Source: a virus. From it: a DNA stretch of 26,663 nucleotides. This document shows positions 6,545-12,606 of this stretch, one piece after another. The notes beneath the pieces are model-generated. The model made no database searches, was not told where the DNA came from, and worked only from the letters and a program-made list of their open reading frames with translations. Position 1 is the stretch's first letter, and every line of letters starts with the position of its first letter. Location: positions 1 to 26,663 of the IMG/VR virus record IMGVR_UViG_3300046455_000050; one strand, given 5' to 3'. The position numbers and the translations under genes are program-made.

Positions 6545-7181
6545 GAGCTTTCTCCTGACGAATAGGCTTCTCAAACTGTCCAACTAGGAAGGTTGCCACG
6601 TCATCAATAATGATTGCCCCAGTCCCTCTGTTGATTTCCTGGAAGGTCCGCCCGTCGATCATGCTCTCCCAGTACCCATTGAGCTTGGGAACGGCGTGGG
6701 GAATCACAGGACCCATTGCAGCCAGCCTTCTGGTGGCCGTGAGGGACACAGCTTTCCCATTGGTTTCGTTGAGCAGGAAGAAAAACTTCTTGTGTTCCTT
6801 CTCACACAGTTCGACGGTGCTGGCTGCTGCTCGGATGTCGTGAGGGGAGTGCTTGGCAGGGATGATGACCAGATCGGCCAGCTTGATCGCCGTCCGGTTG
6901 ATCTCATGGTCCTGCGGAGGGGTGTCGATGATGCACCAGAGGTACCCGAGGGCTTCCATCTCTGCGTGCTTCCTTGCGAGGTGCGCTGCGTCCTCCACGG
7001 GTGCGAAGGCGGGCGTCAGGTCCTTACGGTCGTTCCACCAAGCGGAAAAGGACCCCTGAGGGTCCAAATCCATAGTCACCACTGGCCCTTTCCCCATGGC
7101 CTCGAGTGCCACTGCGAAATGCGCTGAGTGTGTGGTCTTGCCGCTTCCGCCCTTGAGACAGGAAAACACTACGGTCTTCAT
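6537..7181 (-). CDS. parA: ParA-family partition ATPase
   Basis: A 214-residue Walker-type ATPase that would position low-copy DNA over the nucleoid. The deviant Walker A motif KGGSGKTT is at residues 10-17 with the signature Lys10; the A' motif DLDPQG is at 38-43; Walker B IIDTPP is at 84-89. There is no N-terminal HTH, so it is a small (type Ib-like) ParA. ATG 7181 is preceded by AGGAG. The gene is followed by a small DNA-binding candidate and the Rep candidate, and preceded by CTAG-rich repeats, which together make a normal par locus. Orphan ParA relatives (MipZ, chromosome proteins) are less likely in this setting. Confidence 0.9.
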   Translation of the reverse strand: MKTVVFSCLKGGSGKTTHSAHFAVALEAMGKGPVVTMDLDPQGSFSAWWNDRKDLTPAFAPVEDAAHLARKHAEMEALGYLWCIIDTPPQDHEINRTAIKLADLVIIPAKHSPHDIRAAASTVELCEKEHKKFFFLLNETNGKAVSLTATRRLAAMGPVIPHAVPKLNGYWESMIDGRTFQEINRGTGAIIIDDVATFLVGQFEKPIRQEKAHA

Positions 7182-7190
7182 TCTTATTCT

Positions 7191-7250
7191 CCTAGAAAGT
7201 TATCTAGGAAATAATATAGAAATCTAGAAAGAAATCTAGACTCCTAGAAA
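7191..7250. promoter_or_regulatory. Candidate par operator/centromere: five CTAG motifs upstream of parA
   Basis: CTAG lies at 7192-7195, 7204-7207, 7224-7227, 7236-7239 and 7244-7247, with a degenerate TATAGAAA between the second and third. The main spacings are 12 bp. Most are followed by GAAA or AGAAA on the plus strand. Arrays of short phased motifs in front of parA are typical operator-centromeres for ribbon-helix-helix partners. The parA Shine-Dalgarno (AGGAG) overlaps the first copy, so binding here could also repress translation or transcription. Confidence 0.6.
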
Positions 7251-7252
7251 AA

Positions 7253-7462
7253 TCAGTTAGGGTCGCAGTTCGTGAACTTCCCATAGTTCCTACAGGTATA
7301 ACTCGGGGCCATTACAGGTTGCGCTCTGTATTGTGTTCGGTTCATCGAAGCTTGCATCTGCCCCGCAGCATCAGACCACGCCTGGGCCTGTTGGGGCGTC
7401 ATGGAACCCGCACATCCCGAGAGGGCACTGAGGGCCCCGAGTGCTACCAGAAGTTTGTTCAT
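7253..7462 (-). CDS. Small lipoprotein
   Basis: A 69-residue precursor beginning MNKLLVALGALSALSGC: basic start, hydrophobic core and lipobox L-S-G-C, with lipidation expected at Cys17. The mature part is about 53 residues, Gln-rich (MTPQQAQAWSDAAGQMQASM), with two later Cys (YTCRNYGKFTNCDPN) that could form a disulfide. AAGGA lies 7 bases before ATG 7462. It lies in the plasmid-like module, far from the lysis genes, so an o-spanin is unlikely. Lipoproteins encoded by temperate phages can block superinfection at the outer membrane; that role is only a possibility here. Confidence 0.75.
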   Translation of the reverse strand: MNKLLVALGALSALSGCAGSMTPQQAQAWSDAAGQMQASMNRTQYRAQPVMAPSYTCRNYGKFTNCDPN

Positions 7463-7556
7463 TTTTTGTCCTTCGCTGATAATGGCTATTAGCAGTCTTG
7501 TATTTAATCTCTCAGATCCCCGTACTGCCTACTGCGTCCCGCCTCGGAGCCTTGTA

Positions 7557-7850
7557 TTACTTGGCCTTTAGTTCCTCTAGGTACTCATCGGCCAACTGGT
7601 TCGCGGCCTTCTCGAAGAACACCTGCATCGATCGGATGCCCCCTTTGTTCTCCATGAGCCACTGGATCTTCAGGTACAACTCAGGCTCTATCTTCAGGTT
7701 GTAGCCTCTCCGTCCAGCTTCCTCCACAAGCTCCGGGTTCTCCCAGGGGTACCGAGCCTTCCTCGACTGTTCCACGCGGACCTGCTCTTTTAGCTTCTGG
7801 ATCTCCGCCAGGGCTTCTGCCAACTTCTCTTCTGCGGTGATGTTCGCCAT
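7557..7850 (-). CDS. Small coiled-coil protein with ribbon-helix-helix-like C-terminus
   Basis: A 97-residue protein. ATG 7850 is preferred, with GAGAG just upstream; the longer in-frame start at 7907 would run into the preceding gene. Residues 3-32 form a heptad-rich helix (TAEEKLAEALAEIQKLKEQVRVEQ), and residues 50-95 read YNLKIEPELYLKIQWLMENKGGIRSMQVFFEKAANQLADEYLEEL, a strand plus two helices resembling Arc/CopG-type DNA-binding folds. In a plasmid module such a protein could control copy number or partition. I do not recognise a named family. Confidence 0.62.
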   Translation of the reverse strand: MANITAEEKLAEALAEIQKLKEQVRVEQSRKARYPWENPELVEEAGRRGYNLKIEPELYLKIQWLMENKGGIRSMQVFFEKAANQLADEYLEELKAK

Positions 7851-7903
7851 CTCTCTATACCTTGCTGTGGTGGTTAGCTTGTAACCGAATAATACAAGTC
7901 TGT

Positions 7904-8134
7904 TCAACCTCGCGCAATGCTATATACCTCTTCTAGTGTTGCGCATCTAACACAGCGGCCTAAGTCCTCCCAGGCATGGTCAAAGGTGTTGTATTGGCAC
8001 TCAACCTTGCCCGCAATGATCAGATGGAAGCCGAATTCATCGGCTGTTTGCTTGAGGGTAATCTGAGTATTATCAGACAATACAGAGGTCAGGAGCAGCA
8101 TGTTCTTGGCAGATTCCGTTACAGGTTGTTGCAT
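7904..8134 (-). CDS. Hypothetical 76-residue protein
   Basis: Not recognised. The protein has an N-terminal helical part (ESAKNMLLLTSVLSDNTQITLKQTADEFG) followed by strands (FHLIIAGKVECQYNTFDHAWEDLGRC) and a C-terminal helix. It contains three Cys but no clear metal site. ATG 8134 has no good Shine-Dalgarno, so the start is uncertain (next Met at residue 12). It is the first gene of the leftward rep/par-side group, and a palindrome lies about 55 bp upstream. Confidence 0.5.
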   Translation of the reverse strand: MQQPVTESAKNMLLLTSVLSDNTQITLKQTADEFGFHLIIAGKVECQYNTFDHAWEDLGRCVRCATLEEVYSIARG

Positions 8135-8186
8135 GGCGGGGCATTTATTACTGCTAACGAGGCAGTGGTGTGAATATTACGCCGTC

Positions 8187-8196
8187 CATGTACATG
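8187..8196. promoter_or_regulatory. Palindrome CATGTACATG, possible operator
   Basis: A perfect 10-bp palindrome between the recombinase stop and the leftward 76-residue gene. A TAATAT hexamer, a plausible -10 box for leftward transcription, lies at 8174-8179, so a bound protein would sit in the promoter spacer. No strong -35 box is visible. Confidence 0.3.
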
Positions 8197-8224
8197 ATTT
8201 GTTTTTTTTAAGCAGGTGTTGCGT

Positions 8225-9013
8225 TTACCTTACAGCGGAAAGAAGTTCCTCATCGGAAAGGTGCGCGTAACGGAGGGTAGTCTGTACATTTTTGTGACCA
8301 AGAAGCCGCTGAACCACCACCACATTCTTAGTCTTTGCAAGGGTCCGCGTGGCTGCGGTGTGCCTCAAGGTGTGCAACACGAAATCATCATCAGCATCAA
8401 GCCCCATGGATTCCTTCAGCCTTCCCCAAACGGCCCTGAGGTGCCCGAGGTTGACATCGAACACACCTTTTTGTAGGGAAGCCTTAGCGCGTTCTGAAAG
8501 GGGAATCGACCGGGCCCCCTTGGTCTTCGAGGTCCACAAGCGTACCCAATCTCCATCGATGTCCTTCTCCTTCAGGTTCAGCAGTTCCCCTCTGCGCATC
8601 CCGGTATCCAACAGGACCGTAACGAACCTAGCGATCTCATGCTCACCCCACTGCTCGAGCAGAGCCAGCATGGTTTCCTCTTCCGTCTGACTAATCCAGC
8701 GGACCCGTGAGTTGTCCTCGGATCTCCAGGTGATCTTGGGCATCTTCGCAATCCAATCACGGTCATGGGCGTACTTCAGGACGCTGTGTACGTTCGTGAG
8801 CTTGCGGTTGATCGTGGCGTCCTTCAGGGTTCCTTCCATCGAATCCACGAAGGCGTCAATGTGGATCGTCTTCACTTCCTTGATAGGGAGGTCACCGACA
8901 ACCTTGATGAAAGCTTCCACGTTCGTGATGGCAGTCGTGCAGTAGGCTTTACCGAGCCACAAAGGCTTCTTGGAGGTCTGCAGGAGTTCCTTGAGGGTGC
9001 TAGGTGCTTTCAT
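8225..9013 (-). CDS. int: Tyrosine recombinase (integrase/resolvase)
   Basis: A 262-residue site-specific recombinase. Residues 1-95 are an N-terminal helical core-binding domain. The catalytic domain shows the full set: Arg140 in TGMRRGE, Lys165 in the beta-hairpin SKTKGARSIPL, His214 and Arg217 in HTLRHT, His240 in LLGHKN, and Tyr249 in TTLRYAH. The enzyme therefore looks intact, though it lacks the extra arm-binding domain of lambda-type integrases. ATG 9013 follows GGGGA. In a plasmid-like module it could resolve plasmid dimers, as Cre does in P1, or integrate the phage; no attachment site could be identified in the window. Confidence 0.92.
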   Translation of the reverse strand: MKAPSTLKELLQTSKKPLWLGKAYCTTAITNVEAFIKVVGDLPIKEVKTIHIDAFVDSMEGTLKDATINRKLTNVHSVLKYAHDRDWIAKMPKITWRSEDNSRVRWISQTEEETMLALLEQWGEHEIARFVTVLLDTGMRRGELLNLKEKDIDGDWVRLWTSKTKGARSIPLSERAKASLQKGVFDVNLGHLRAVWGRLKESMGLDADDDFVLHTLRHTAATRTLAKTKNVVVVQRLLGHKNVQTTLRYAHLSDEELLSAVR

Positions 9014-9060
9014 GAGGGTCCCCGGTGGTTCGCTGTTTGGTATGAAAGGATAGTACCGTA

Positions 9061-9078
9061 TTGTATAACCTTATACAA
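9061..9078. promoter_or_regulatory. Inverted repeat operator candidate over the recombinase promoter
   Basis: TTGTATAA (9061-9068) and TTATACAA (9071-9078) form a perfect 8-bp inverted repeat with a 2-bp spacer, 48 bp upstream of the recombinase ATG. On the minus strand TTGTAT and TACTAT are spaced by 17 bp, a weak sigma70-like promoter whose -35 and spacer are covered by the repeat. This is a classic repressor layout, but no cognate regulator is identified. Confidence 0.5.
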
Positions 9079-9088
9079 GTACTATTTG

Positions 9089-9120
9089 AAAAAATACCCC
9101 ACCGTGTGAGGGTAGGGGTA
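9089..9120 (-). terminator. Rho-independent terminator for the leftward operon
   Basis: Read on the minus strand, TACCCC (9115-9120) pairs with GGGGTA (9095-9100), extended by ACC/GGT pairing with one bulge, followed by six T (9089-9094). It lies five bases after the stop at 9125 and separates the DNA-metabolism operon from the recombinase gene. Confidence 0.85.
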
Positions 9121-9124
9121 ATAC

Positions 9125-9718
9125 TTACTTAGCGGCTAGGATTGCGGCGTCTGCGTATGCGTCCCATTGGCCCCACGGCGTTTTCATGATTCCCCACTGC
9201 TCGCCTACGGTCGATTGCATCTTGAGCCACTTCCACCGCGCCGCATCCTTTTCGGCGTCCGCACGCTCATTACTCGCGCCTGCTGCGACTAGGCAAACGT
9301 CTGCGCCGAATTCTTGTTTGCGGTATAGCGTCACTGGCGCGGCTCCGTACTTCGAAACGTTTTCAAGGTCATGCGTTGAAATCCAAACCGGATTTGATTG
9401 CGAGCACCCTGAACCGTGACAAATGTCGCACTCTTTCCAATCGTCAACACTGATAGGAACGGCACCGCTTCCGTCGCATCGCGCATCTGCCACCGAACCC
9501 GCGTTCCGCTTCGCCCCCGCTGTGTCGGCGTCCGCACGCTCACTCGCGCCTGCTGCGTCATACTGGCTCGTGCTTTCCATCTGGATCGCTCGCCCGTCGA
9601 TAACGCCTTGTCTATGAGCCTCGCGAGCAATGATCTCCCATCCCTTAGGGACACGTCGCGCAGCGGGGCTTACGTGCTGCTTCAGCAATTCAAGAATTGC
9701 GTCTAGGTTGAGGCTCAT
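9125..9718 (-). CDS. Hypothetical protein with Cys motif and RADAEKDAARW tail
   Basis: A 197-residue protein behind a good Shine-Dalgarno (AAGGAG). Residues 1-45 are helical (LDAILELLKQHVSPAARRVPKGWEIIAREA). A central CDICHGSGC motif looks like a half zinc knuckle of the DnaJ type. The C-terminus ERADAEKDAARWKWLK is a recurring module in hypothetical proteins of beta-proteobacterial phages, and a shortened version (ERADA) occurs in the middle of this protein and at the end of the next gene. Function is unknown. It overlaps the upstream gene by ATGA at 9715-9718. Confidence 0.72.
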   Translation of the reverse strand: MSLNLDAILELLKQHVSPAARRVPKGWEIIAREAHRQGVIDGRAIQMESTSQYDAAGASERADADTAGAKRNAGSVADARCDGSGAVPISVDDWKECDICHGSGCSQSNPVWISTHDLENVSKYGAAPVTLYRKQEFGADVCLVAAGASNERADAEKDAARWKWLKMQSTVGEQWGIMKTPWGQWDAYADAAILAAK

Positions 9719-10002
9719 TTCCCGGACTCCTTTTCGGCGTCCGCACGCTCAGGCGCATACACCAGTAAATGCTTCCATGCTCGTGGATCGACTTCGGAAG
9801 CCTCACTCCCAAGCCGATCAACTAAATCCATCATTGCGTCACTGATTGTCTGCGCACGCTCAGGCGTAGGGGTGGCATAGATGAATCCGGGCTGAGGCGT
9901 ACTGAGCCAAACCACGTTCCCGGACTTGCTCACCTTGCCAATCGGCTGCGCCTCACGCGGTGCGCACTCGGCTTGCGGGGCCGCACCTTTCTCAATACTC
10001 AT
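9715..10002 (-). CDS. Hypothetical protein sharing the ERADAEKE tail
   Basis: A 95-residue protein. ATG 10002 is chosen because GGAGG lies 5-9 bases upstream. The product ends APERADAEKESGK, echoing the downstream neighbour and suggesting shared ancestry or recombination between the two genes. The middle (GNVVWLSTPQPGFIYATPTPERAQTISDAMMDLVDRL) shows a strand then a helix. No known domain is recognised. It overlaps the small membrane-protein gene upstream by 11 bases. Confidence 0.66.
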   Translation of the reverse strand: MSIEKGAAPQAECAPREAQPIGKVSKSGNVVWLSTPQPGFIYATPTPERAQTISDAMMDLVDRLGSEASEVDPRAWKHLLVYAPERADAEKESGK

Positions 10003-10147
10003 CGATCCTCCGGGCAACCTTAAACATAACCCCAAGGATACCCTCGAGTACCTCATCCAGCGCGTTCGCTACCAGACCCAGGATAGCCACCGGCATAGCC
10101 ACCAGGGCCAAGAGGAGCAGCAGTGGGCCCTTCCAGAGTTCGTTCAT
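9992..10147 (-). CDS. Small membrane protein (51 residues)
   Basis: The product starts MNELWKGPLLLLLALVAMPV and is hydrophobic to about residue 28 (one long transmembrane helix), then amphipathic and basic at the end (FKVARRIDEY). ATG 10147 overlaps the stop of the upstream gene (TGA at 10144-10146) in an ATGA arrangement, as its neighbours do. It is too far from the endolysin to be assumed a holin. Function unknown. Confidence 0.6.
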   Translation of the reverse strand: MNELWKGPLLLLLALVAMPVAILGLVANALDEVLEGILGVMFKVARRIDEY

Positions 10148-10374
10148 ACGAATGTCCTAGTGTTAGGGGCAGTGATCCACCACCCGTCATTGCTCTTTGC
10201 CATACCCTTAGCGACCATTTCAGAAACCTTCAGGCACCCTCGGGAATGCTGCAGGTACGTGCCGTCTCCTTGGGGTTCCCCGAAGGTTCCCCCACGGTGC
10301 TTCTCGAATGCTGCGGTGGAGTTGAAGTACTCCCGGCACTGGGGGCACTGATTGCGGTCTCCGGTAAGTTTCAC
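10144..10374 (-). CDS. Small zinc-finger-like phage protein
   Basis: A 76-residue protein starting at GTG 10374 with AGGAG about 8 bases upstream. CPQC near residue 10 is followed by EYFNSTAAFEKHRGG and a later Cys (HSRGCLKVSEM), giving a possible C-C-H-C zinc site like a shortened C2H2 finger. The segment EMVAKGMAKSNDGWWI is, as I recall, common in this family of small phage proteins. It probably binds nucleic acid or protein; the role is unknown. It is coupled to its neighbours by a GTGA and an ATGA overlap. Confidence 0.72.
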   Translation of the reverse strand: MKLTGDRNQCPQCREYFNSTAAFEKHRGGTFGEPQGDGTYLQHSRGCLKVSEMVAKGMAKSNDGWWITAPNTRTFV

Positions 10375-10538
10375 TGAAGGGTCTCCTGACCGATCTCACG
10401 GTAAAGTTCGCGGGCGTAGCTGTAGCCATCCCAGTTGTCCACACCAGCAGCGCGAAGGGCCTCGAGGAACAGTGCGTTCTCTTTGAACTCCTCGAGGGTC
10501 TCTACTTCGACCAGTACGTGGGTCTTGTTAATACTCAT
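10371..10538 (-). CDS. Small conserved phage protein (55 residues)
   Basis: Starts at ATG 10538 and ends at TGA within a GTGA overlap with the next gene. The protein reads MSINKTHVLVEVETLEEFKE, then helices, and ends YSYARELYREIGQETLQ. It looks like a compact alpha/beta or all-alpha fold with no metal site. The tight coupling to both neighbours supports expression. Function unknown. Confidence 0.6.
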   Translation of the reverse strand: MSINKTHVLVEVETLEEFKENALFLEALRAAGVDNWDGYSYARELYREIGQETLQ

Positions 10539-10620
10539 TTACTATTCCTTCGAACCATTGAAGATAGGCGACCAGGAAGTCAGCCCACGCGTCTACCGTG
10601 CGGATCAGGTCAGAGACCAT
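10528..10620 (-). CDS. Possible 30-residue peptide
   Basis: ATG 10620 overlaps the stop of the upstream gene as TAATG, and its TAA overlaps the start of the next gene by 11 bases. The product MVSDLIRTVDAWADFLVAYL... is an amphipathic, hydrophobic helix that could bind the membrane. Size makes it uncertain, but the coupling fits the style of the operon. Confidence 0.4.
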   Translation of the reverse strand: MVSDLIRTVDAWADFLVAYLQWFEGIVNEY

Positions 10621-10871
10621 TACATTAGGAGTTGAGTGTCAGGCTCGCCCCGAGAGGCAAGACCGAGTGTTTCACTATGGCCATGACACCTGCCCCCATC
10701 GATGAATCCAGCAGAAATCGCCTCGCCGTTCTTACGGATTTCTCGGACCCAGTTGCGTTCACTACCGAATCGAATCGCTTCCAGGGCTTCAAACATCCGG
10801 TCGTGGTCGATGTTCCGAGGAAAGACGAAGATTGATTCCTTCTCACCGAGTTGAACAACGATGTATTTCAT
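10620..10871 (-). CDS. Conserved phage protein of unknown function (83 residues)
   Basis: The protein has strands at the N-terminus (MKYIVVQLGEKESIFVFPRNIDH), a helix (DRMFEALEAIRF), and a Gly-rich C-terminal part GFIDGGRCHGHSETLGL. The combination VFPR.IDHD.M.EALE.IR and FIDGG.CHG.SETLGL is one I associate with widespread small proteins of Burkholderiales and related phages. No function is known to me. The start overlaps the MazG-like stop as ATGA. Confidence 0.73.
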   Translation of the reverse strand: MKYIVVQLGEKESIFVFPRNIDHDRMFEALEAIRFGSERNWVREIRKNGEAISAGFIDGGRCHGHSETLGLASRGEPDTQLLM

Positions 10872-11179
10872 CGGTTGTCTCCATTGCCTTGCAAAGTCCC
10901 TCGGTCCTTGCGACCACTCAGTTTCTCGATGTTCCCCTCAGCAACACTTGCCAACGTCAGGCCACAGTCAGCCGCAAGGGCAGCGACCATCCACAGGATG
11001 TCCCCGAGTTCCTTCTTGACATGCTTGAGGTCCAGTTCGAACTCATCACGGATGCTCTTGGCTACATAGCCCTGGAGTTCCCCGAGTTCCCCACCGAGTC
11101 CAAGCAAGACGTACTCCGTGGTTGCCGTGGGGAGGCGGAAGCTCATGGCTTCTTCCTGATACATATTCAAACCGTTCAT
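10868..11179 (-). CDS. MazG-like nucleotide pyrophosphohydrolase
   Basis: A 103-residue all-alpha NTP pyrophosphatase-type protein. The family's metal-binding signature is visible as E31-x-x-E34 (GGELGELQGYVAKSIRDE) and E57-x-x-D60 (KKELGDILWMVAALAAD). Such enzymes hydrolyse (d)NTPs to monophosphates plus pyrophosphate; phage versions adjust nucleotide pools or lower ppGpp. It is short but has all four core acidic residues. The leader before ATG 11179 is purine-rich (AAAGAGAGAAGAGAA). It clusters with a DUF5664 protein, itself linked to dNTP hydrolysis. Confidence 0.82.
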   Translation of the reverse strand: MNGLNMYQEEAMSFRLPTATTEYVLLGLGGELGELQGYVAKSIRDEFELDLKHVKKELGDILWMVAALAADCGLTLASVAEGNIEKLSGRKDRGTLQGNGDNR

Positions 11180-11277
11180 TTCTCTTCTCTCTTTATAAAG
11201 TGTTTGTCTTTGGGGTTACAGCATTGGGTCCCGAGGGGAATCACACGGGAACACCACCAGCAGCGATAGGTCTTCAC
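11176..11277 (-). CDS. 33-residue zinc-ribbon-like peptide
   Basis: Starts at GTG 11277 in a GTGA overlap and stops in an ATGA overlap with the MazG-like gene. The product MKTYRCWWCSRVIPLGTQCC has CxxC followed by a second Cys pair, a minimal zinc-knuckle pattern, then a basic tail. The arrangement is too neat to be chance, but expression is unproven. Confidence 0.5.
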   Translation of the reverse strand: MKTYRCWWCSRVIPLGTQCCNPKDKHFIKREEK

Positions 11278-11459
11278 AGGATGTAGCAGCGCTCGGGATA
11301 CCAGATGGCAACCTTGGAACCGCCTTGGTACAACTTGCCGTTCCTCAGGCTCGCCACGCACTCTTGAAGGTATGCCGAGCGCCCACTTGTGTACGCCTTA
11401 AGGAACTTACAACCCTCTGTGAACACCTCGCCTTTCATGTCTTTGATTAAGGTTTCCAT
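11274..11459 (-). CDS. Hypothetical 61-residue protein
   Basis: Contains a helical N-terminus (METLIKDMKGEVFTEGCKFLKAY) and a strand-rich C-terminus (NGKLYQGGSKVAIWYPERCYIL). It overlaps the DUF5664 gene upstream by 13 bases and the GTG of the next small gene. Not recognised; no membrane segment or known motif. Confidence 0.58.
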   Translation of the reverse strand: METLIKDMKGEVFTEGCKFLKAYTSGRSAYLQECVASLRNGKLYQGGSKVAIWYPERCYIL

Positions 11460-11890
11460 CGGTCATCCAAAGCAGGGCGGTTCTTGATCATCCAGCTTGC
11501 GAACATCAGGCAGCATGAGGCGTGGTACAGGTGACTCTTGCCTGACTCAGGATCCAGGTCCTCACCATCATTGAAGGCTGCTTGGTGACGTGCTGCAGCA
11601 TCCATCAGGCGGGACACAGAGAGACCCTTGCGCCAGTTGTGGGCTGCGTACTTCTTCTCACCGAAGCCAAGGACCTCAGCGACCCCTAGGAGCCACGAGG
11701 AGTCCAAGAGGGACATGCGGGCTTTGCCAGAGTCATGCTTGATGCCCGTGGACGGTTGGGTGGTCTTGGTGCCCTCGGTGACCACAGGGTCCACAGGGAC
11801 CGTCAGGTTCAGGATGTCCAAATGCTTCTGTACGGTGGGGTCGATGAACCCTGGGTACATATTGAACGGGGGGCTGTTCAGGGATTCCAC
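11447..11890 (-). CDS. DUF5664 protein, dATP/dGTP diphosphohydrolase N-terminal-domain-like
   Basis: A 147-residue protein starting at GTG 11890 behind AAAGGAG; an internal ATG at 11860 is an alternative. Residues 50-135 carry the DUF5664 pattern: KHDSGKARMSLLD, GVAEVLGFGEKKYAAHNWRKGL, a helix with HQAAFNDGEDLDPESG, then HLYHASCCLMF. The domain belongs to the all-alpha NTP-pyrophosphatase world and is found in many phages; MazZ of 2-aminoadenine phages is linked to it. No PurZ or DatZ gene is in this window, so a role in base replacement is not shown. General dNTP pool control is the safer reading. Confidence 0.77.
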   Translation of the reverse strand: MESLNSPPFNMYPGFIDPTVQKHLDILNLTVPVDPVVTEGTKTTQPSTGIKHDSGKARMSLLDSSWLLGVAEVLGFGEKKYAAHNWRKGLSVSRLMDAAARHQAAFNDGEDLDPESGKSHLYHASCCLMFASWMIKNRPALDDRWKP

Positions 11891-12606
11891 AGAATTACTT
11901 CTCCTTTCTCAAAGTCCCAATTCTCAACACGAAGGATGTAGGCCATCCGTGCATTCATCAGGGCATCGTCATCAGTTAATCCAGCCTTCAGGTACGCCTG
12001 TCGAACCGTCTCCCATTTGTACCCTTGCTTATCCAAGAGCTTCTTGGCACCCACAGGGCCCATACCGGGACACCCGCTAAACCCATCAACTGAGTCACCC
12101 ATCAGGGCTTGCGTGAGGAACTGGCGGTTACCGTCCTCCTCGGTTGAGGTGACCCACTTACCGCTGAGGTCAGGGGAGAGGTGCCACATGCGACCAGGGA
12201 TCGTCTTCAGGTCCTTATCGAGAGTGACAATCACAGTCTTACCGGGGAACTTGGTTGCCAAGATGCCCATCGCATCGTCAGCTTCAATCCCAGGTTTCTC
12301 AAAGGACGGGTAGGTTTCCTGAGCCCATTCCTTCAGAGCCCCATAGCCCACAGGCTTACGGGCCTTCCGGTTGCTCTTGTAGTTCGGGTTGAGGGTCTTG
12401 CGGAAGTTGGAACGGGAGGAGAAGCAAAGCTTGAACTCATCGTACCCAGTGTCCTCTTGGAACTTCTTGAGGTACTTGGTGAATAACTCCTTGGCTTTGG
12501 CTAGGTCCGTGTAGACAGACCATGTGTCCTCATCCCATTCAATCTCTTGCTCGCACACCGTAGCTGCCCGATAGACCGGAATGTCAGCATCAATCAGTAA
12601 GAGCAC
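11878..12606 (-). CDS. 5'-3' exonuclease (T7 gp6-like, FEN family)
   Basis: A 242-residue flap/5' exonuclease that would remove RNA primers and degrade host DNA. Motifs in order: metal Asp in LLLIDADIPVYRAA at the N-terminus, the arch/basic region RSNFRKTLNPNYKSNRKARKP, GIEADDAMG, VTLDKDLKTIPG, and the H3TH segment GDSVDGFSGCPGMGPVGAKKLL. GTG 12606 with GAGG upstream puts the metal site at the very N-terminus, as expected; an in-frame start at 12648 would add 14 residues from the preceding gene. It is shorter than T7 gp6 (300) but the core is complete. Confidence 0.88.
   Translation of the reverse strand: MLLLIDADIPVYRAATVCEQEIEWDEDTWSVYTDLAKAKELFTKYLKKFQEDTGYDEFKLCFSSRSNFRKTLNPNYKSNRKARKPVGYGALKEWAQETYPSFEKPGIEADDAMGILATKFPGKTVIVTLDKDLKTIPGRMWHLSPDLSGKWVTSTEEDGNRQFLTQALMGDSVDGFSGCPGMGPVGAKKLLDKQGYKWETVRQAYLKAGLTDDDALMNARMAYILRVENWDFEKGEVILWNP

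Noticed and set aside
11176-11361. Full 61-residue reading frame starting at 11361
   Set aside because: Its first 28 residues overlap the upstream gene in another frame; the GTG at 11277 in a GTGA overlap is the credible start.
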